Origin: Rectinema subterraneum
GTDB taxonomy: Bacteria > Spirochaetota > Spirochaetia > Treponematales > Rectinemataceae
DNA: 40,484 nt
NCBI GenBank assembly: GCA_009768935.1
Contig: WESA01000023.1
Location: forward strand, 1-40,484
Direction: 5' to 3'
Positions 1-7,791 of the stretch are shown piece after piece. The notes beneath the pieces were generated by a model, which worked only from the letters and a program-made list of their open reading frames with translations, had not been told where the DNA came from and did no database searches. The translations under genes were made by a program, and so were the position numbers. Within the stretch, counting starts at the first letter, position 1; each line of letters opens with the position of its first letter.

Positions 1-270
1 CGAAGCAGAGAAGAATCGTGAGAGTGCGCGAATGCTCATGGAAGAGCTGAGCAGGGTTTCGATCTGGGGATAGGCGATTCTGCGCTTGGCGAAGTAATCA
101 AGGCTGAAGGTCTGGGTAGAGAAGTACTTGCCGCAGGCTTGGCAGCGGAAGCGCTGGACCTTGCCGAAGGTTTTGGTCACATAGAAGCCAGCGGCGACGA
201 ACCAGCGTTCTTTCGGTGCGTGCTGATGATACGCACAGGCCGGGTTTGGGCAGAAATGAAAGTGATGCAT
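1..270 (-). CDS. Transposase-like protein, N-terminal zinc-ribbon part (cut by window edge)
   Basis: An open frame begins at ATG 270-268 and runs off the left edge after 90 codons. A strong GGAGG lies 5-9 bases upstream of the start. The visible protein opens with MHHFHFCPNPACAYH and later has CQACGKYFSTQ, so four cysteines in two CxxxC/CxxC pairs form a zinc ribbon. The segment ending ...SSSMSIRALSRFFSAS looks like the start of a helix-turn-helix. This layout resembles the N-terminal halves of IS1/IS1595-type transposases and related spirochaetal proteins. The catalytic domain, if present, lies outside the window. It sits 77 bases downstream of rseP on the same strand with no visible terminator between. 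I cannot define terminal inverted repeats, so intact element, remnant or domesticated gene all remain possible. Confidence 0.6.
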   Translation of the reverse strand, partial: MHHFHFCPNPACAYHQHAPKERWFVAAGFYVTKTFGKVQRFRCQACGKYFSTQTFSLDYFAKRRIAYPQIETLLSSSMSIRALSRFFSAS

Positions 271-347
271 GAAGACCTCCTCTCTTTGTAGACGCAAGAA
301 AAGAGGCCTTCACTTCAAATTCATATGCAGGGTTCGTGACACTATAC

Positions 348-1700
348 TTATCTTGCGGCAAAAAAGAATATATCGCTCATCGTCGCAACCACAAACAGAA
401 CGAGAACAAATGCAGCTCCGATGAACTGGTACCGGTACAGCGTTTTTGCGCTGAGCGGACGCCTTCGTGCCAGTTCGATGAAAAAAACGAGGATCAAGCC
501 GCCATCCAGGACGGGGAGGGGAAGCAGGTTCATTATGGCAAGCCCGACAGACAGAAATGCGAGAAAACTCAACACCGGAACAAGTCCTGCCAATCCTTCC
601 ACTTTGATTTGCTCGGATGCTGCAGTGCCGATCAAGTATGTAATGCGCGCAGGCCCCGAAACAGCCTTGAAAATATTGACGCCGCGGAACAAGAGCCCGA
701 TGCTCCTAATCGTCAAAGCGAATGTGGACATGGTTTCCTTTGCTCCTTTTGCTATTGCATCAGGCAGCGACGAGGCTTTATCTGTGCGCGTTATGCTGAC
801 AAAGGCAATCCCGGTTTCTTCAAGTGATTTCGCGATGATGGTTGTGCTGAGATTTTGGCCATTGCGCTCAAGTGTCAATTCAACAGGGCCATTGGCGGCT
901 TTGAATGAATTCATGAGATCTATTGTATTGCGAATGGGCTTGCCGTTTGCAGAAAGGATTTTGTCGCCTGGCTTGAGGTCGGCAATGGCTGCAGGGCTCT
1001 GTTCCTTTACAGAAGAGACAAGGGGATCGATCCATGGGTATACACCGATTACTCCAGCTCCAGTATTTGCATCAAGCCGTGGAGTCAATACCAGATTCTG
1101 AATTGAGCCATTGCGTAAAACCTGGACAGAAAGCGCTTTGCCGGGATTGCTCGCGATGATTTCTTGAAGATCGCTGTAATCGCGAATAGTTCTGCCATCG
1201 ATAGACTGCAGTATGTCTCCAGTTTGCAAGCCTGCCATATCCGCTGGGTTGGAAGACCCGGCTTGCATAGTCGTGCCTGTTTCGCTCGAGAGCACGATCC
1301 TGTTTGGCGCAGTCCGAATGGTCGTACCAATAGCGACGACGAAGGTGAAGACGAGCACTGCAAAAATCATGTTGAAGAGCGGCCCTGCGAGCGCAATCGC
1401 GATGCGTTTGAGGGGATGTGCGGCATAGAAACTTCCTTTATCAGCAGGAATGAAATCAAGCTTCTGCTCGATCGCAGCACGAAATCCATCCTCACCTTTC
1501 AATTTGCAATAGCCGCCGATTGGCAGTACTCCTAGCCGCCATTCCGTTTTTTTGCCTTTATGCGTAAGAAGAGCAGGACCCCAGCCCACTGAAAAGGCTT
1601 CTACATCGACGCCTACCGTCCGTGCAATCAGAAAGTGGCCGAATTCATGCACTATTACTACCAGCGAAAGGCCAATAAGGCCGAGAATAATCGTCACCAT
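348..1700 (-). CDS. rseP: RseP/RIP site-2 zinc metalloprotease
   Basis: A 450-residue membrane protease of the S2P family that cuts transmembrane substrates within the membrane, such as anti-sigma factors and signal-peptide remnants. The zinc-binding motif HEFGH is at residues 18-22 in the first transmembrane helix. The second metal-ligand motif LDG is at about 398-400 in a late helix. Two PDZ-like modules lie between them: one near 140-200 (GLQTGDILQSIDG) and one near 225-290 (LKPGDKILSANG). The length fits bacterial RseP proteins with two PDZ domains. The ATG overlaps the end of dxr by 7 bases, so translation is probably coupled. It is the last gene of the rpsB-to-rseP operon. The stop codon TAA is at 348-350. 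Confidence 0.95.
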   Translation of the reverse strand: MVTIILGLIGLSLVVIVHEFGHFLIARTVGVDVEAFSVGWGPALLTHKGKKTEWRLGVLPIGGYCKLKGEDGFRAAIEQKLDFIPADKGSFYAAHPLKRIAIALAGPLFNMIFAVLVFTFVVAIGTTIRTAPNRIVLSSETGTTMQAGSSNPADMAGLQTGDILQSIDGRTIRDYSDLQEIIASNPGKALSVQVLRNGSIQNLVLTPRLDANTGAGVIGVYPWIDPLVSSVKEQSPAAIADLKPGDKILSANGKPIRNTIDLMNSFKAANGPVELTLERNGQNLSTTIIAKSLEETGIAFVSITRTDKASSLPDAIAKGAKETMSTFALTIRSIGLLFRGVNIFKAVSGPARITYLIGTAASEQIKVEGLAGLVPVLSFLAFLSVGLAIMNLLPLPVLDGGLILVFFIELARRRPLSAKTLYRYQFIGAAFVLVLFVVATMSDIFFFAAR

Positions 1701-2839
1701 GCAATATGCTCCACAAGTTCCTCTGAGATCTGTCGCGCTTTCATGTCGATATCGAATATATCTTCGAACGAACTGACAGGCAAATTCCAGGAATGTGCAA
1801 GCGTTTCGGATACAACCTGCGCTATCTGCGTAAAGCGTATTCTGGCGGCATCGAAACGGGCAACCGCAATTTCGTTTGCGGCATTATAGGCAATGCACGC
1901 CGCATCTCCCGCATCCATCGCATTCCTTGCAAGCCACACAAGCGGATATCGGTTTCGCTCAGGCTCAAAAAATTCGAGGGTTTTTCCAGCAAGTTCTGCA
2001 TGCCCAAATGGTGAGGGATACGTATGCGGCCAATGCAGCGCAGCATGGATGGGCAAGCGCATATCCGGTTCGGAAATCTGCGCATAGAGTGCTCCATCGA
2101 AGGTGCGGACCATTGCATGCACATAGCTCTGTGGGTGGATGAGAACCCGAATGTGTTCTTGCGGCATATCGAAAAGCTTTGATGCTTCTATGAGCTCAAG
2201 CCCCTTGTTTGCCATGGTTGCAGAATCGATGCTTATCTTTCTGCCCATTTTCCAGACAGGGTGCTTGCATGCATCATCAGCGGTCATTTCAGCAAGCCGT
2301 TCGAGAGGCAGAGTCCGGAAAGGCCCGCCGGATGCAGTGATCGTCAGTTCTGCAATTGCATGCATGCCAATTTTTTGGGTGAGCTGGAACAATGCAGCAT
2401 GCTCGGAATCGACCGGTATTATGGAGAGATCATTGTCGTCGGCAAGCTGTTTCAGGAGCCGATATCCCATGACAATCGATTCTTTGTTTGCAAGCGCAAG
2501 GTGCATCCTGTTCTGCAAAGCGAGAATCGAAGCGGATAGCCCTGCTGCTCCCGCAATTCCATTCACGACAATATCTGCTTGTACAGCTGACAAAAGCTGT
2601 GCAAGCGCTTCGGGGCCAGCCCAATCTGCCCCCGTTGGTGCGCTTGCAGCATCTCCTGTATATGCCGCACGTGCGTGTGGAAATTCATTTTTAAGCGACA
2701 GCAGAACCTTGGCATTGTGGTGAACAGAAAAACCAGCGAGCACAAGGGGTTCTTCTGTGGCAGCACTCTGTCGGATGACTTCGATGGATTGTCTGCCGAT
2801 GGAGCCAGCGGCTCCAAGGATTATTATTCGTTTTGGCAT
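1694..2839 (-). CDS. dxr: 1-deoxy-D-xylulose 5-phosphate reductoisomerase
   Basis: DXR (IspC) converts DXP to 2-C-methyl-D-erythritol 4-phosphate with NADPH, the committed step of the MEP isoprenoid pathway. The 381-residue protein starts MPKRIIILGAAGSIG, with the NADPH-binding glycine motif at residues 8-15. Further family motifs are NKESIVMG, VDSEHAALFQL, ASGGPF and the metal/substrate segment HPVWKMGRKISIDSATM. The frame is open further upstream to 2983, but that would overlap cdsA by about 100 bases. The ATG at 2839 gives the usual family length and lies 40 bases after cdsA. Its Shine-Dalgarno is weak (GGAA). Isoprenoid precursors made here feed UppS, encoded two genes upstream. Confidence 0.96.
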   Translation of the reverse strand: MPKRIIILGAAGSIGRQSIEVIRQSAATEEPLVLAGFSVHHNAKVLLSLKNEFPHARAAYTGDAASAPTGADWAGPEALAQLLSAVQADIVVNGIAGAAGLSASILALQNRMHLALANKESIVMGYRLLKQLADDNDLSIIPVDSEHAALFQLTQKIGMHAIAELTITASGGPFRTLPLERLAEMTADDACKHPVWKMGRKISIDSATMANKGLELIEASKLFDMPQEHIRVLIHPQSYVHAMVRTFDGALYAQISEPDMRLPIHAALHWPHTYPSPFGHAELAGKTLEFFEPERNRYPLVWLARNAMDAGDAACIAYNAANEIAVARFDAARIRFTQIAQVVSETLAHSWNLPVSSFEDIFDIDMKARQISEELVEHIAW

Positions 2840-2879
2840 TGCGCTATTTTTCCGGATTCTTGCATCATACGCTTTCTTG

Positions 2880-3758
2880 TCATAAAAAGAAAAGCCGAGC
2901 GAGATACGAGAAGGCAACAAAAAAAGGTGCACTGAAATAGAGGCTGTCAAAGGAATCCAGCACACCGCCTCGTCCAGGCACAATCACGCCTGAGTCTTTC
3001 ATGCCTGCGGATCGTTTGAGCGCGCTTTCGAAAAGATCACCAGCAATCACGAAAAAAGCCATTCCCGCCCCAAGGATCAGACTGAGTACCAGGTACCTCG
3101 AACCTTCTGGCTTCCATGATCCCGCCAGCGGTCCCAGCCCCAGAAATGCTCCAGCGATCGAACCGATAGCGCCACCAATGAACCCGGCTACACTCTTATT
3201 CGGCGAGACATCGACAACATTTCTTCGTTTGCCAAAGAGTTTCCCAAAAAGCCATGCTAGGCTGTCGTTGCCGAAGGTGAGAAGGGCAAAGGTGATAATC
3301 GCATTTTTGGCATCAGGAAAACCAGCCACAATGAGCATAAGAAAGCCTGGCAGAATGCCAGTATAGAAATGCGCAAGCGAAATTGAACCCGCGGTCGACA
3401 AAAGCAGCGGAAAAGATTCCTTTTTGCTGAAGGCGATCGGAGAGAGCACAATCATCAAGCACAATATCGATATCAGGAACATGACAGCTGCGGCCTCCAG
3501 AGGACGAGCTCCCGCTACGCAAGCGATATATACAGCTAATGACTGCACGAGCCCGACAATCGTGACAAAATTCCCTGGGTCAGCGCGCTCAGACTTGCGG
3601 AGCATAGCGCGAAGCTCAAGCGATGAGAGATACTGTACCGCAAGCACAAGAAGTGCGAGCAGAGCGTAATGGCCAAATGGCAAAAAGAACAGGACGAGAG
3701 CAAAAAGAGGGATGCCTCCAAAAAAAAGGAGGAGTCTCGATCGGGTATTCGCGTTCAA
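2880..3758 (-). CDS. cdsA: Phosphatidate cytidylyltransferase (CDP-diglyceride synthase)
   Basis: CdsA makes CDP-diacylglycerol from phosphatidic acid and CTP for phospholipid synthesis at the cytoplasmic membrane. The 292-residue protein is highly hydrophobic, with about eight predicted membrane segments. Its C-terminal signature reads SALKRSAGMKDSGVIVPG, then RGGVLDSFDSLYFSAP. This keeps the K-R-x4-K-D, P-G and D-x2-D framework, although HGG is RGG and the usual DR is DS. The start is TTG at 3758-3756, overlapping the uppS stop codon. It lies between uppS and dxr in the conserved spirochaetal order, which supports the assignment. Confidence 0.94.
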   Translation of the reverse strand: MNANTRSRLLLFFGGIPLFALVLFFLPFGHYALLALLVLAVQYLSSLELRAMLRKSERADPGNFVTIVGLVQSLAVYIACVAGARPLEAAAVMFLISILCLMIVLSPIAFSKKESFPLLLSTAGSISLAHFYTGILPGFLMLIVAGFPDAKNAIITFALLTFGNDSLAWLFGKLFGKRRNVVDVSPNKSVAGFIGGAIGSIAGAFLGLGPLAGSWKPEGSRYLVLSLILGAGMAFFVIAGDLFESALKRSAGMKDSGVIVPGRGGVLDSFDSLYFSAPFFVAFSYLARLFFL

Positions 3759-4447
3759 TGAGCAGCTCCGAAACGGCGTTCGCGGTGCGCATAATCAGCG
3801 AGCGCGGCATGAAAATCTTCCGGCATGAAATCGGGCCAGTACTTGGGCGAAAAATACAGCTCGCTATACGCCGACTGCCACAACAGGAAATTGGAAAGCC
3901 TCATTTCACCACCGGTTCTGATTATAAGGTCAGGGTCGGGTATTTCGGGATGGTCAAGGGATTGCTGGATAGCATTTTCATCGATATGTGGGCTGTCGGT
4001 ACGGCAAAGGCGCTGCACGGAACGCACGATTTCATCTCTCCCGCCATAGTTGATTGCCAGATTGACAGTGAGCGCATGGTGGTGCTTTGTGTCTTCGATA
4101 GCTTTATCCAGCTCGATGATCACTTCGCCAGGCAAGCCTGCTCGATCCCCTGAATGGACAATTCGGATTTCGTTTTCGCGATAGAAATCAAGCTCTTTTG
4201 TCAGGTGCACACGAATCAGCGACATCAGAAAGCCGACTTCCTGGGTAGTGCGTTTCCAGTTTTCTGTCGAGAATGTATAAAGAGAAAGGAATTTCACACC
4301 TTCTTTGCGGGCAGCGAGCACAATTCTCTTTGCTGCTTCGAGTCCTTTCTGGTGGCCTTCGGTGCGCGGCAGCCCTCTCGCTTTTGCCCATCGCCCATTG
4401 CCATCCATAATGATTGCGACATGCGATGGCACGCGATTTTCATTCAT
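3755..4447 (-). CDS. uppS: Undecaprenyl diphosphate synthase (cis-prenyltransferase)
   Basis: UppS condenses isopentenyl diphosphate with farnesyl diphosphate to make the C55 lipid carrier for peptidoglycan and surface glycans. The 230-residue protein has the family motifs in order: HVAIIMDGNGRWA with the catalytic aspartate near residue 15, FSTENWKR, NYGGRDEI, and the C-terminal DLIIRTGGEMRLSNFLLWQ followed by SAYSELYF. The length is standard. The ATG at 4447 follows frr by 12 bases; a second ATG at 4443 is out of frame. Its end overlaps the TTG start of cdsA. Confidence 0.97.
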   Translation of the reverse strand: MNENRVPSHVAIIMDGNGRWAKARGLPRTEGHQKGLEAAKRIVLAARKEGVKFLSLYTFSTENWKRTTQEVGFLMSLIRVHLTKELDFYRENEIRIVHSGDRAGLPGEVIIELDKAIEDTKHHHALTVNLAINYGGRDEIVRSVQRLCRTDSPHIDENAIQQSLDHPEIPDPDLIIRTGGEMRLSNFLLWQSAYSELYFSPKYWPDFMPEDFHAALADYAHRERRFGAAH

Positions 4448-4459
4448 TTTAAGAAATCC

Positions 4460-5014
4460 TTACACTTCCATTATCTCTCTTTCTTTTGTTTCGAGAATTT
4501 GGCCGATCTGCGCGATGTAGGCATCTGTCAGCTTCTGCAGTTCGGTCTCTTCCTTTTTTACTGCATCTTCTGCTACTCCGCCGGCGCTCTGCAGCTTTTT
4601 GAGTTCCTCAAGTCCGTCGCGTCTGATATTCCTTATGGCGACGCGCGACTGTTCGGCAATATTCCGGGCAGTCTTGACGAGTTCTTTTCGTCTTTGCTCG
4701 GTGAGCGGCGGAATTGCGATGCGAAGGACTTTGCCGTCATTCGAGGGGTTGAGGCCCAAATCAGATTTCAGAATAGCCTTTTCAATCTCGCTGAAGAGCG
4801 AGCGATCCCACGGCTGAATGACGATTAGTCGGGCTTCGGGAACAGAAATGGTTGCTACCTGGGAGAGCGGTGTTTTTTGACCGTAGTAATCGACACGCAC
4901 TTTATCGAGGAGGGCAGGGGACGCGCGGCCTGTCCTGATGGCATTGAATTCATCGTGGAGTGCGCTGACTGTCTTTTTCATTCTCTCTTCGTATGCAGCT
5001 TTGATCGATTCCAT
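4460..5014 (-). CDS. frr: Ribosome recycling factor
   Basis: RRF splits post-termination 70S ribosomes together with EF-G and IF3. The protein is 184 residues, the usual length, and matches the family throughout. The N-terminal helix carries FNAIRTGRASPALLD. Then come VRVDYYGQKTPLSQVA, the PPLTEQRRKELVK segment, and the basic helix VAIRNIRRDGLEELKKL. It lies 88 bases downstream of tsf, with hairpins between, and 12 bases upstream of uppS. An AGGAGG-like Shine-Dalgarno precedes the ATG. Confidence 0.97.
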   Translation of the reverse strand: MESIKAAYEERMKKTVSALHDEFNAIRTGRASPALLDKVRVDYYGQKTPLSQVATISVPEARLIVIQPWDRSLFSEIEKAILKSDLGLNPSNDGKVLRIAIPPLTEQRRKELVKTARNIAEQSRVAIRNIRRDGLEELKKLQSAGGVAEDAVKKEETELQKLTDAYIAQIGQILETKEREIMEV

Positions 5015-5044
5015 ACTTCCTCCCTGATCCCATTATAGTAGGCG

Positions 5045-5098
5045 CGAAAAGGGCGGCCGGAAAAGACCGCCCTTGCCATGCCCAGCCTTGCTGGCATT
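5045..5098 (-). terminator. Hairpins between tsf and frr, terminator or attenuator
   Basis: In the transcribed (minus) direction a stem GGGCGGUC (5072-5065) pairs with GGCCGCCC (5058-5051) around a 6-base loop, followed by UUUU. A second imperfect stem, TGCCAGC/GCTGGGCA, lies just upstream at about 5098-5078. The U-run is short, so partial termination that lowers expression of frr and later genes relative to rpsB-tsf is more likely than a complete stop. This is inference from base pairing. Confidence 0.55.
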
Positions 5099-5102
5099 AT
5101 TC

Positions 5103-5954
5103 TCAGTTCTGTCCGACCTTTGCAAAATAATAATCGACAATAGCGAGCGAAAAGCCGGTTTCTTTTGAAATTTGCGCAAGCGCATCGGCAACAGATACTT
5201 TTTCGTCGCGAACGAAGCCCTGGTTCATGAGGCAAACCTCTGAGAGCAGTTTCTTTACCTTCCCTGCAAGTATGCCTTCGATAACCTTCGCTGGCTTGCT
5301 CTTCATTTTTTCATCGAGCTCCACTTGTTTCTGGAAAATATCCTTTTGCTCGGCGAGCCAGCTTGCGGGAACCTTGGATTCATCGAGGAACATCGGGTTG
5401 AATGCGGCTACATGGAGCGCCACATCATGTACAAAGGAAGCGACCTTTTCATTTTTGAATGCATTCGGATCGCTGGCTCTGAACTTTACAACCACGCCAA
5501 TTCTGCCTTCTCCATGAAGATAGGAATGAAGATGCTCATTCATGCCTGCATTGAAATAGGCAACACGCTTGAGCGCGATGTTTTCCTTGATGAGCGAAGC
5601 TATGTCCTTTACCATCGATTCAAGGCTTTCGTTCTGGCTCGATGCTTTCTGGCCAAGCGCAGTTGCAGCAATTTTGGTTCCTGCATCGATGAAATCCTTG
5701 TTGCGCGCGACAAAATCCGTCTCGCACGCAAGTTCGACAAGCGAAAGCTCGCTCTCGTTCTGGGCTACGAAAATACGGCCCTCGTTCGTTGCGCGACCTG
5801 CCCGTTTCTCCACCCCTGCCATGCCCCATTCGCGAAGGAGCTTTTCAGCAGCTTCGAAGTTGCCGTTCGACTCCGTAAGGGCTTTCTTGCAATCCATCAT
5901 GCCTGCGCCAGTTCGTTCGCGCAGCGCTTTTACGTCAGAAGCTTTGATTTCCAC
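5103..5954 (-). CDS. tsf: Translation elongation factor Ts
   Basis: EF-Ts is the guanine-nucleotide exchange factor for EF-Tu. The 283-residue protein begins MEIKASDVKALRERTGAG, followed by MMDCKKALTESNGNFEAAEK, the conserved N-terminal UBA-like module. The core motif TDFVARN, which contacts EF-Tu, is near residue 80. The length matches full-size bacterial EF-Ts. It follows rpsB by 12 bases, the near-universal rpsB-tsf pairing. A GAGGAGA Shine-Dalgarno precedes the ATG. Confidence 0.98.
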   Translation of the reverse strand: MEIKASDVKALRERTGAGMMDCKKALTESNGNFEAAEKLLREWGMAGVEKRAGRATNEGRIFVAQNESELSLVELACETDFVARNKDFIDAGTKIAATALGQKASSQNESLESMVKDIASLIKENIALKRVAYFNAGMNEHLHSYLHGEGRIGVVVKFRASDPNAFKNEKVASFVHDVALHVAAFNPMFLDESKVPASWLAEQKDIFQKQVELDEKMKSKPAKVIEGILAGKVKKLLSEVCLMNQGFVRDEKVSVADALAQISKETGFSLAIVDYYFAKVGQN

Positions 5955-5966
5955 GGTATTTTCTCC

Positions 5967-6848
5967 TCAATTCTCTTCATAGAGCCGATCCTCGTCGATA
6001 ATCGGCGCTTCGACTTCTGCCGGCTCTTCTGGTTCTTTCTCTTGAGCAATAGGAACATTCGAATACGTTTCGAGGTCGATTTCGACTTCATCTTCTTCTG
6101 TTTTAGCAGGAGGCGCAAGCTCTTGCTCCTCCTCAGCGGGAAGCGTTTCAATTATCTTGAGGCCTTCCGAGGCGCCTGCTTCGATTACTGCATTTGCAAT
6201 AATCTGCGTGAAGAGGCTTATCGATCTGATTGCGTCATCGTTGCCAGGAATCGGATATGTGATTCCTTCTGGGTTGCAGTTTGTGTCAACAATTGCGACG
6301 ATGGGGATGCCGAGGCGCTGTGCTTCCGCGACCGCAATGGCTTCTTTGCGGGTATCGACTACAAAAAGAATGCCTGGCAGGCTTGTCATTTCCTTGATGC
6401 CGCCGAGGTTTTTCTCGAGTTTTGTCTTCTCTTTGAGCAGGCTGGCAATTTCTTTTTTTGTGAGACTGCTGAATGTGCCATCTACTTCCATGCGCTCGAT
6501 TTTTTTGAGCCTTTGTATCGATTTTCGTATGGTAGAGAAGTTGGTCAGCATGCCGCCGAGCCATCGGCTGTTTACATAGAACTGCTCGCAGCGCTCCGCT
6601 TCTTTCTGGATAGCGGATTGCGCCTGTTTTTTTGTTCCTACGAAAAGTACTGTCTTTCCGGAACTGACAACTTTCTGGACTGCATCGTAGGCTTCTTTGA
6701 TTGCCTGAATGGTTTTCTGCAGATCGATAATGTGAATGCCATTGCGTTCCGCGAAGATATATTTCTTCATTCGCGGATCCCAGCGCTTGACCTGGTGTCC
6801 GAAGTGCACACCTGACTCAAGCAGGTTCTTCATGGTGACTACTGCCAC
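5967..6848 (-). CDS. rpsB: 30S ribosomal protein S2
   Basis: Protein S2 of the small ribosomal subunit, 293 residues. The core is canonical: [20 protein letters not shown], then the IIDLQKT and [16 protein letters not shown] segments, and the [20 protein letters not shown] signature. After about residue 230 there is an acidic tail of some 60 residues rich in glutamate, longer than in E. coli S2. The start is GTG at 6848-6846 with GGGAGG five bases upstream; an in-frame ATG five codons later is less well placed. An 8-bp perfect hairpin lies in the leader. It is the first gene of the seven-gene operon. Confidence 0.97.
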   Translation of the reverse strand: MAVVTMKNLLESGVHFGHQVKRWDPRMKKYIFAERNGIHIIDLQKTIQAIKEAYDAVQKVVSSGKTVLFVGTKKQAQSAIQKEAERCEQFYVNSRWLGGMLTNFSTIRKSIQRLKKIERMEVDGTFSSLTKKEIASLLKEKTKLEKNLGGIKEMTSLPGILFVVDTRKEAIAVAEAQRLGIPIVAIVDTNCNPEGITYPIPGNDDAIRSISLFTQIIANAVIEAGASEGLKIIETLPAEEEQELAPPAKTEEDEVEIDLETYSNVPIAQEKEPEEPAEVEAPIIDEDRLYEEN

Positions 6849-6861
6849 GTAGACCTCCCGT

Positions 6862-6881
6862 GATCGGATAATGATCCGATC
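6862..6881 (-). promoter_or_regulatory. Leader hairpin upstream of rpsB
   Basis: GATCGGAT (6862-6869) and ATCCGATC (6874-6881) form a perfect 8-bp stem with a 4-base AATG loop. It ends about four bases before the rpsB Shine-Dalgarno (6853-6858). No U-run follows, so it is not an intrinsic terminator. In other bacteria S2 autoregulates its own rpsB-tsf leader; whether this hairpin does so is inference. Confidence 0.45.
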
Positions 6882-6930
6882 CCCTTCCTTTTATCTCGTC
6901 CTGTTTATTCGGAATTTGAACAACAGGCGG

Positions 6931-6955
6931 AAAATGTCCGGCATTTCGAGCCGGA
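6931..6955 (-). terminator. Weak intrinsic terminator after maf
   Basis: In the minus direction TCCGGC (6955-6950) pairs with GCCGGA (6942-6937) around a 7-base loop, followed by CATTTTCC. It lies 10 bases past the maf stop codon and upstream of rpsB. The stem is only 6 bp and the U-run is interrupted, so read-through into rpsB is possible. Confidence 0.4.
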
Positions 6956-6965
6956 TTGTCGGTGT

Positions 6966-7631
6966 TCAGCCTTGAATTTCTTCAGAAGACAGATAACCCG
7001 ACTGACGGAGAATGCCATATAATTCACGAATTGGCAAGCCCATGACGCCAGAGAAAGAGCCTTTTATGTCTTCTATGAAATAAGAGCCGGCTCCCTGAAT
7101 CCGATATGCGCCCGCAGCTCCTTTCCATTCTCCCAGGTTGATGTACCACGCAATGTCAGCAGCGCTCATTGGTGAGAATTGGACCTCGGAAACGGAGAGG
7201 GCGACATGGGGCACATCGTTTTCCATGTCCAAAAGGCACAGACCGCTGAACACATATTGCCGATTTCCTGCTTCCATGGTGAGCATTGCATATGCATCTT
7301 GCTCGTCAATTGGCTTGCCGATAGTGTGCCAGCCTTCCGGTGTCCTGAAAGCGACCAGCGTGTCAGCTCCAAGCGCGAAACGGGGTTCTGCAGGTTTTTC
7401 CATAGGTTCAGGGAGGGGATCAGAGTACAGCTTTTTGCCTTCTATCCATCGCTCTTTTCCACGCCGCGCTTTTGTCGCAGCAAGCGCAACAACTCGCTCG
7501 CCCGGGTCGAGATGATCGAAGATCTGCTCATCTATGCGGGGGACGACAGTTATAAATGGAATATGGAGCGATTCGAGAATAGAGGCTCGCCGCGGGGATT
7601 CGCTCGCCAGGAGTATAGGATCTCCGTACAT
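6966..7631 (-). CDS. maf: Maf family nucleoside triphosphate pyrophosphatase
   Basis: Maf proteins hydrolyse dTTP/UTP or modified nucleotides to the monophosphate, a house-cleaning function. The 221-residue protein has the N-terminal LASESPRR phosphate-binding motif at residues 8-15, GADTLV with the catalytic aspartate, GKP, and the segments GAAGAYRIQGAG and GSFSGVMGLP. The GAYRIQ form is typical of the dTTP/UTP (YhdE) subgroup. An extra stretch around residues 65-85 (KLYSDPLPEPMEKPAEP) is longer than in compact homologues. The ATG at 7631 has no Shine-Dalgarno but lies 8 bases after a -10-like box. It diverges from tRNA-Arg. Confidence 0.93.
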   Translation of the reverse strand: MYGDPILLASESPRRASILESLHIPFITVVPRIDEQIFDHLDPGERVVALAATKARRGKERWIEGKKLYSDPLPEPMEKPAEPRFALGADTLVAFRTPEGWHTIGKPIDEQDAYAMLTMEAGNRQYVFSGLCLLDMENDVPHVALSVSEVQFSPMSAADIAWYINLGEWKGAAGAYRIQGAGSYFIEDIKGSFSGVMGLPIRELYGILRQSGYLSSEEIQG

Positions 7632-7639
7632 ATACTATG

Positions 7640-7668
7640 AATGTAATAAGAGCCGCGCGGCTCGCCAA
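7640..7668 (-). promoter_or_regulatory. maf promoter, near-leaderless layout
   Basis: On the minus strand TTGGCG (7668-7663), a 17-base spacer and TACATT (7645-7640) lie just 8 bases before the maf ATG. The predicted transcript starts within about 2 bases of the start codon. A 14-bp perfect palindrome (7650-7663) fills most of the spacer and touches the -35 box. Confidence 0.45.
7650..7663. repeat. 14-bp perfect palindrome GAGCCGCGCGGCTC
   Basis: A GC-only palindrome inside the maf promoter spacer and 12 bases from the tRNA-Arg -35 box. It could be an operator for either promoter or a short hairpin. No regulator can be named from the sequence. Confidence 0.5.
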
Positions 7669-7675
7669 GCTTGCC

Positions 7676-7704
7676 TTGACTTAATACCGCTGAATCTTTA
7701 TTAT
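7676..7704 (+). promoter_or_regulatory. tRNA-Arg promoter
   Basis: TTGACT (7676-7681), a 17-base spacer and TATTAT (7699-7704). Transcription would start near 7711, a few bases before the tRNA. It is one of the best sigma-70-type matches in the window. Confidence 0.8.
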
Positions 7705-7717
7705 GCGGCAGATGCAA

Positions 7718-7791
7718 GGGCGATTAGCTCAGCTGGATAGAGCGTCGGCCTCCGGAGCCGAAGGTCGCGCGTTCAAATCGCGCATCGCTCA
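7718..7791 (+). tRNA. tRNA-Arg (anticodon CCG)
   Basis: A complete cloverleaf can be folded. The acceptor is GGGCGAT/ATCGCTC with one G-U pair, and the D-stem is GCTC/GAGC. The anticodon stem TCGGC/GCCGA encloses loop CTCCGGA, giving anticodon CCG for the CGG codon. The T-stem is GCGCG/CGCGC with loop TTCAAAT. The discriminator base is A and CCA is not encoded. The next three bases (7792-7794) are the stop codon of the convergent gene, so any transcription terminator for this tRNA must lie inside that gene. Confidence 0.95.

Noticed and set aside
98..361. An 87-codon minus-strand frame at the left end
   Set aside because: It is in a different frame from the zinc-ribbon transposase-like gene, which has a strong Shine-Dalgarno and clear cysteine motifs.
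2840..2983. A longer start for dxr
   Set aside because: It would overlap cdsA by over 100 bases; the NADPH-binding motif begins directly after the ATG at 2839.
5325..6815. A 496-codon open frame on the plus strand
   Set aside because: It is antisense to tsf and rpsB, which are certain genes. The translation is rich in F, C and R with no recognisable domain, a by-product of codon bias.
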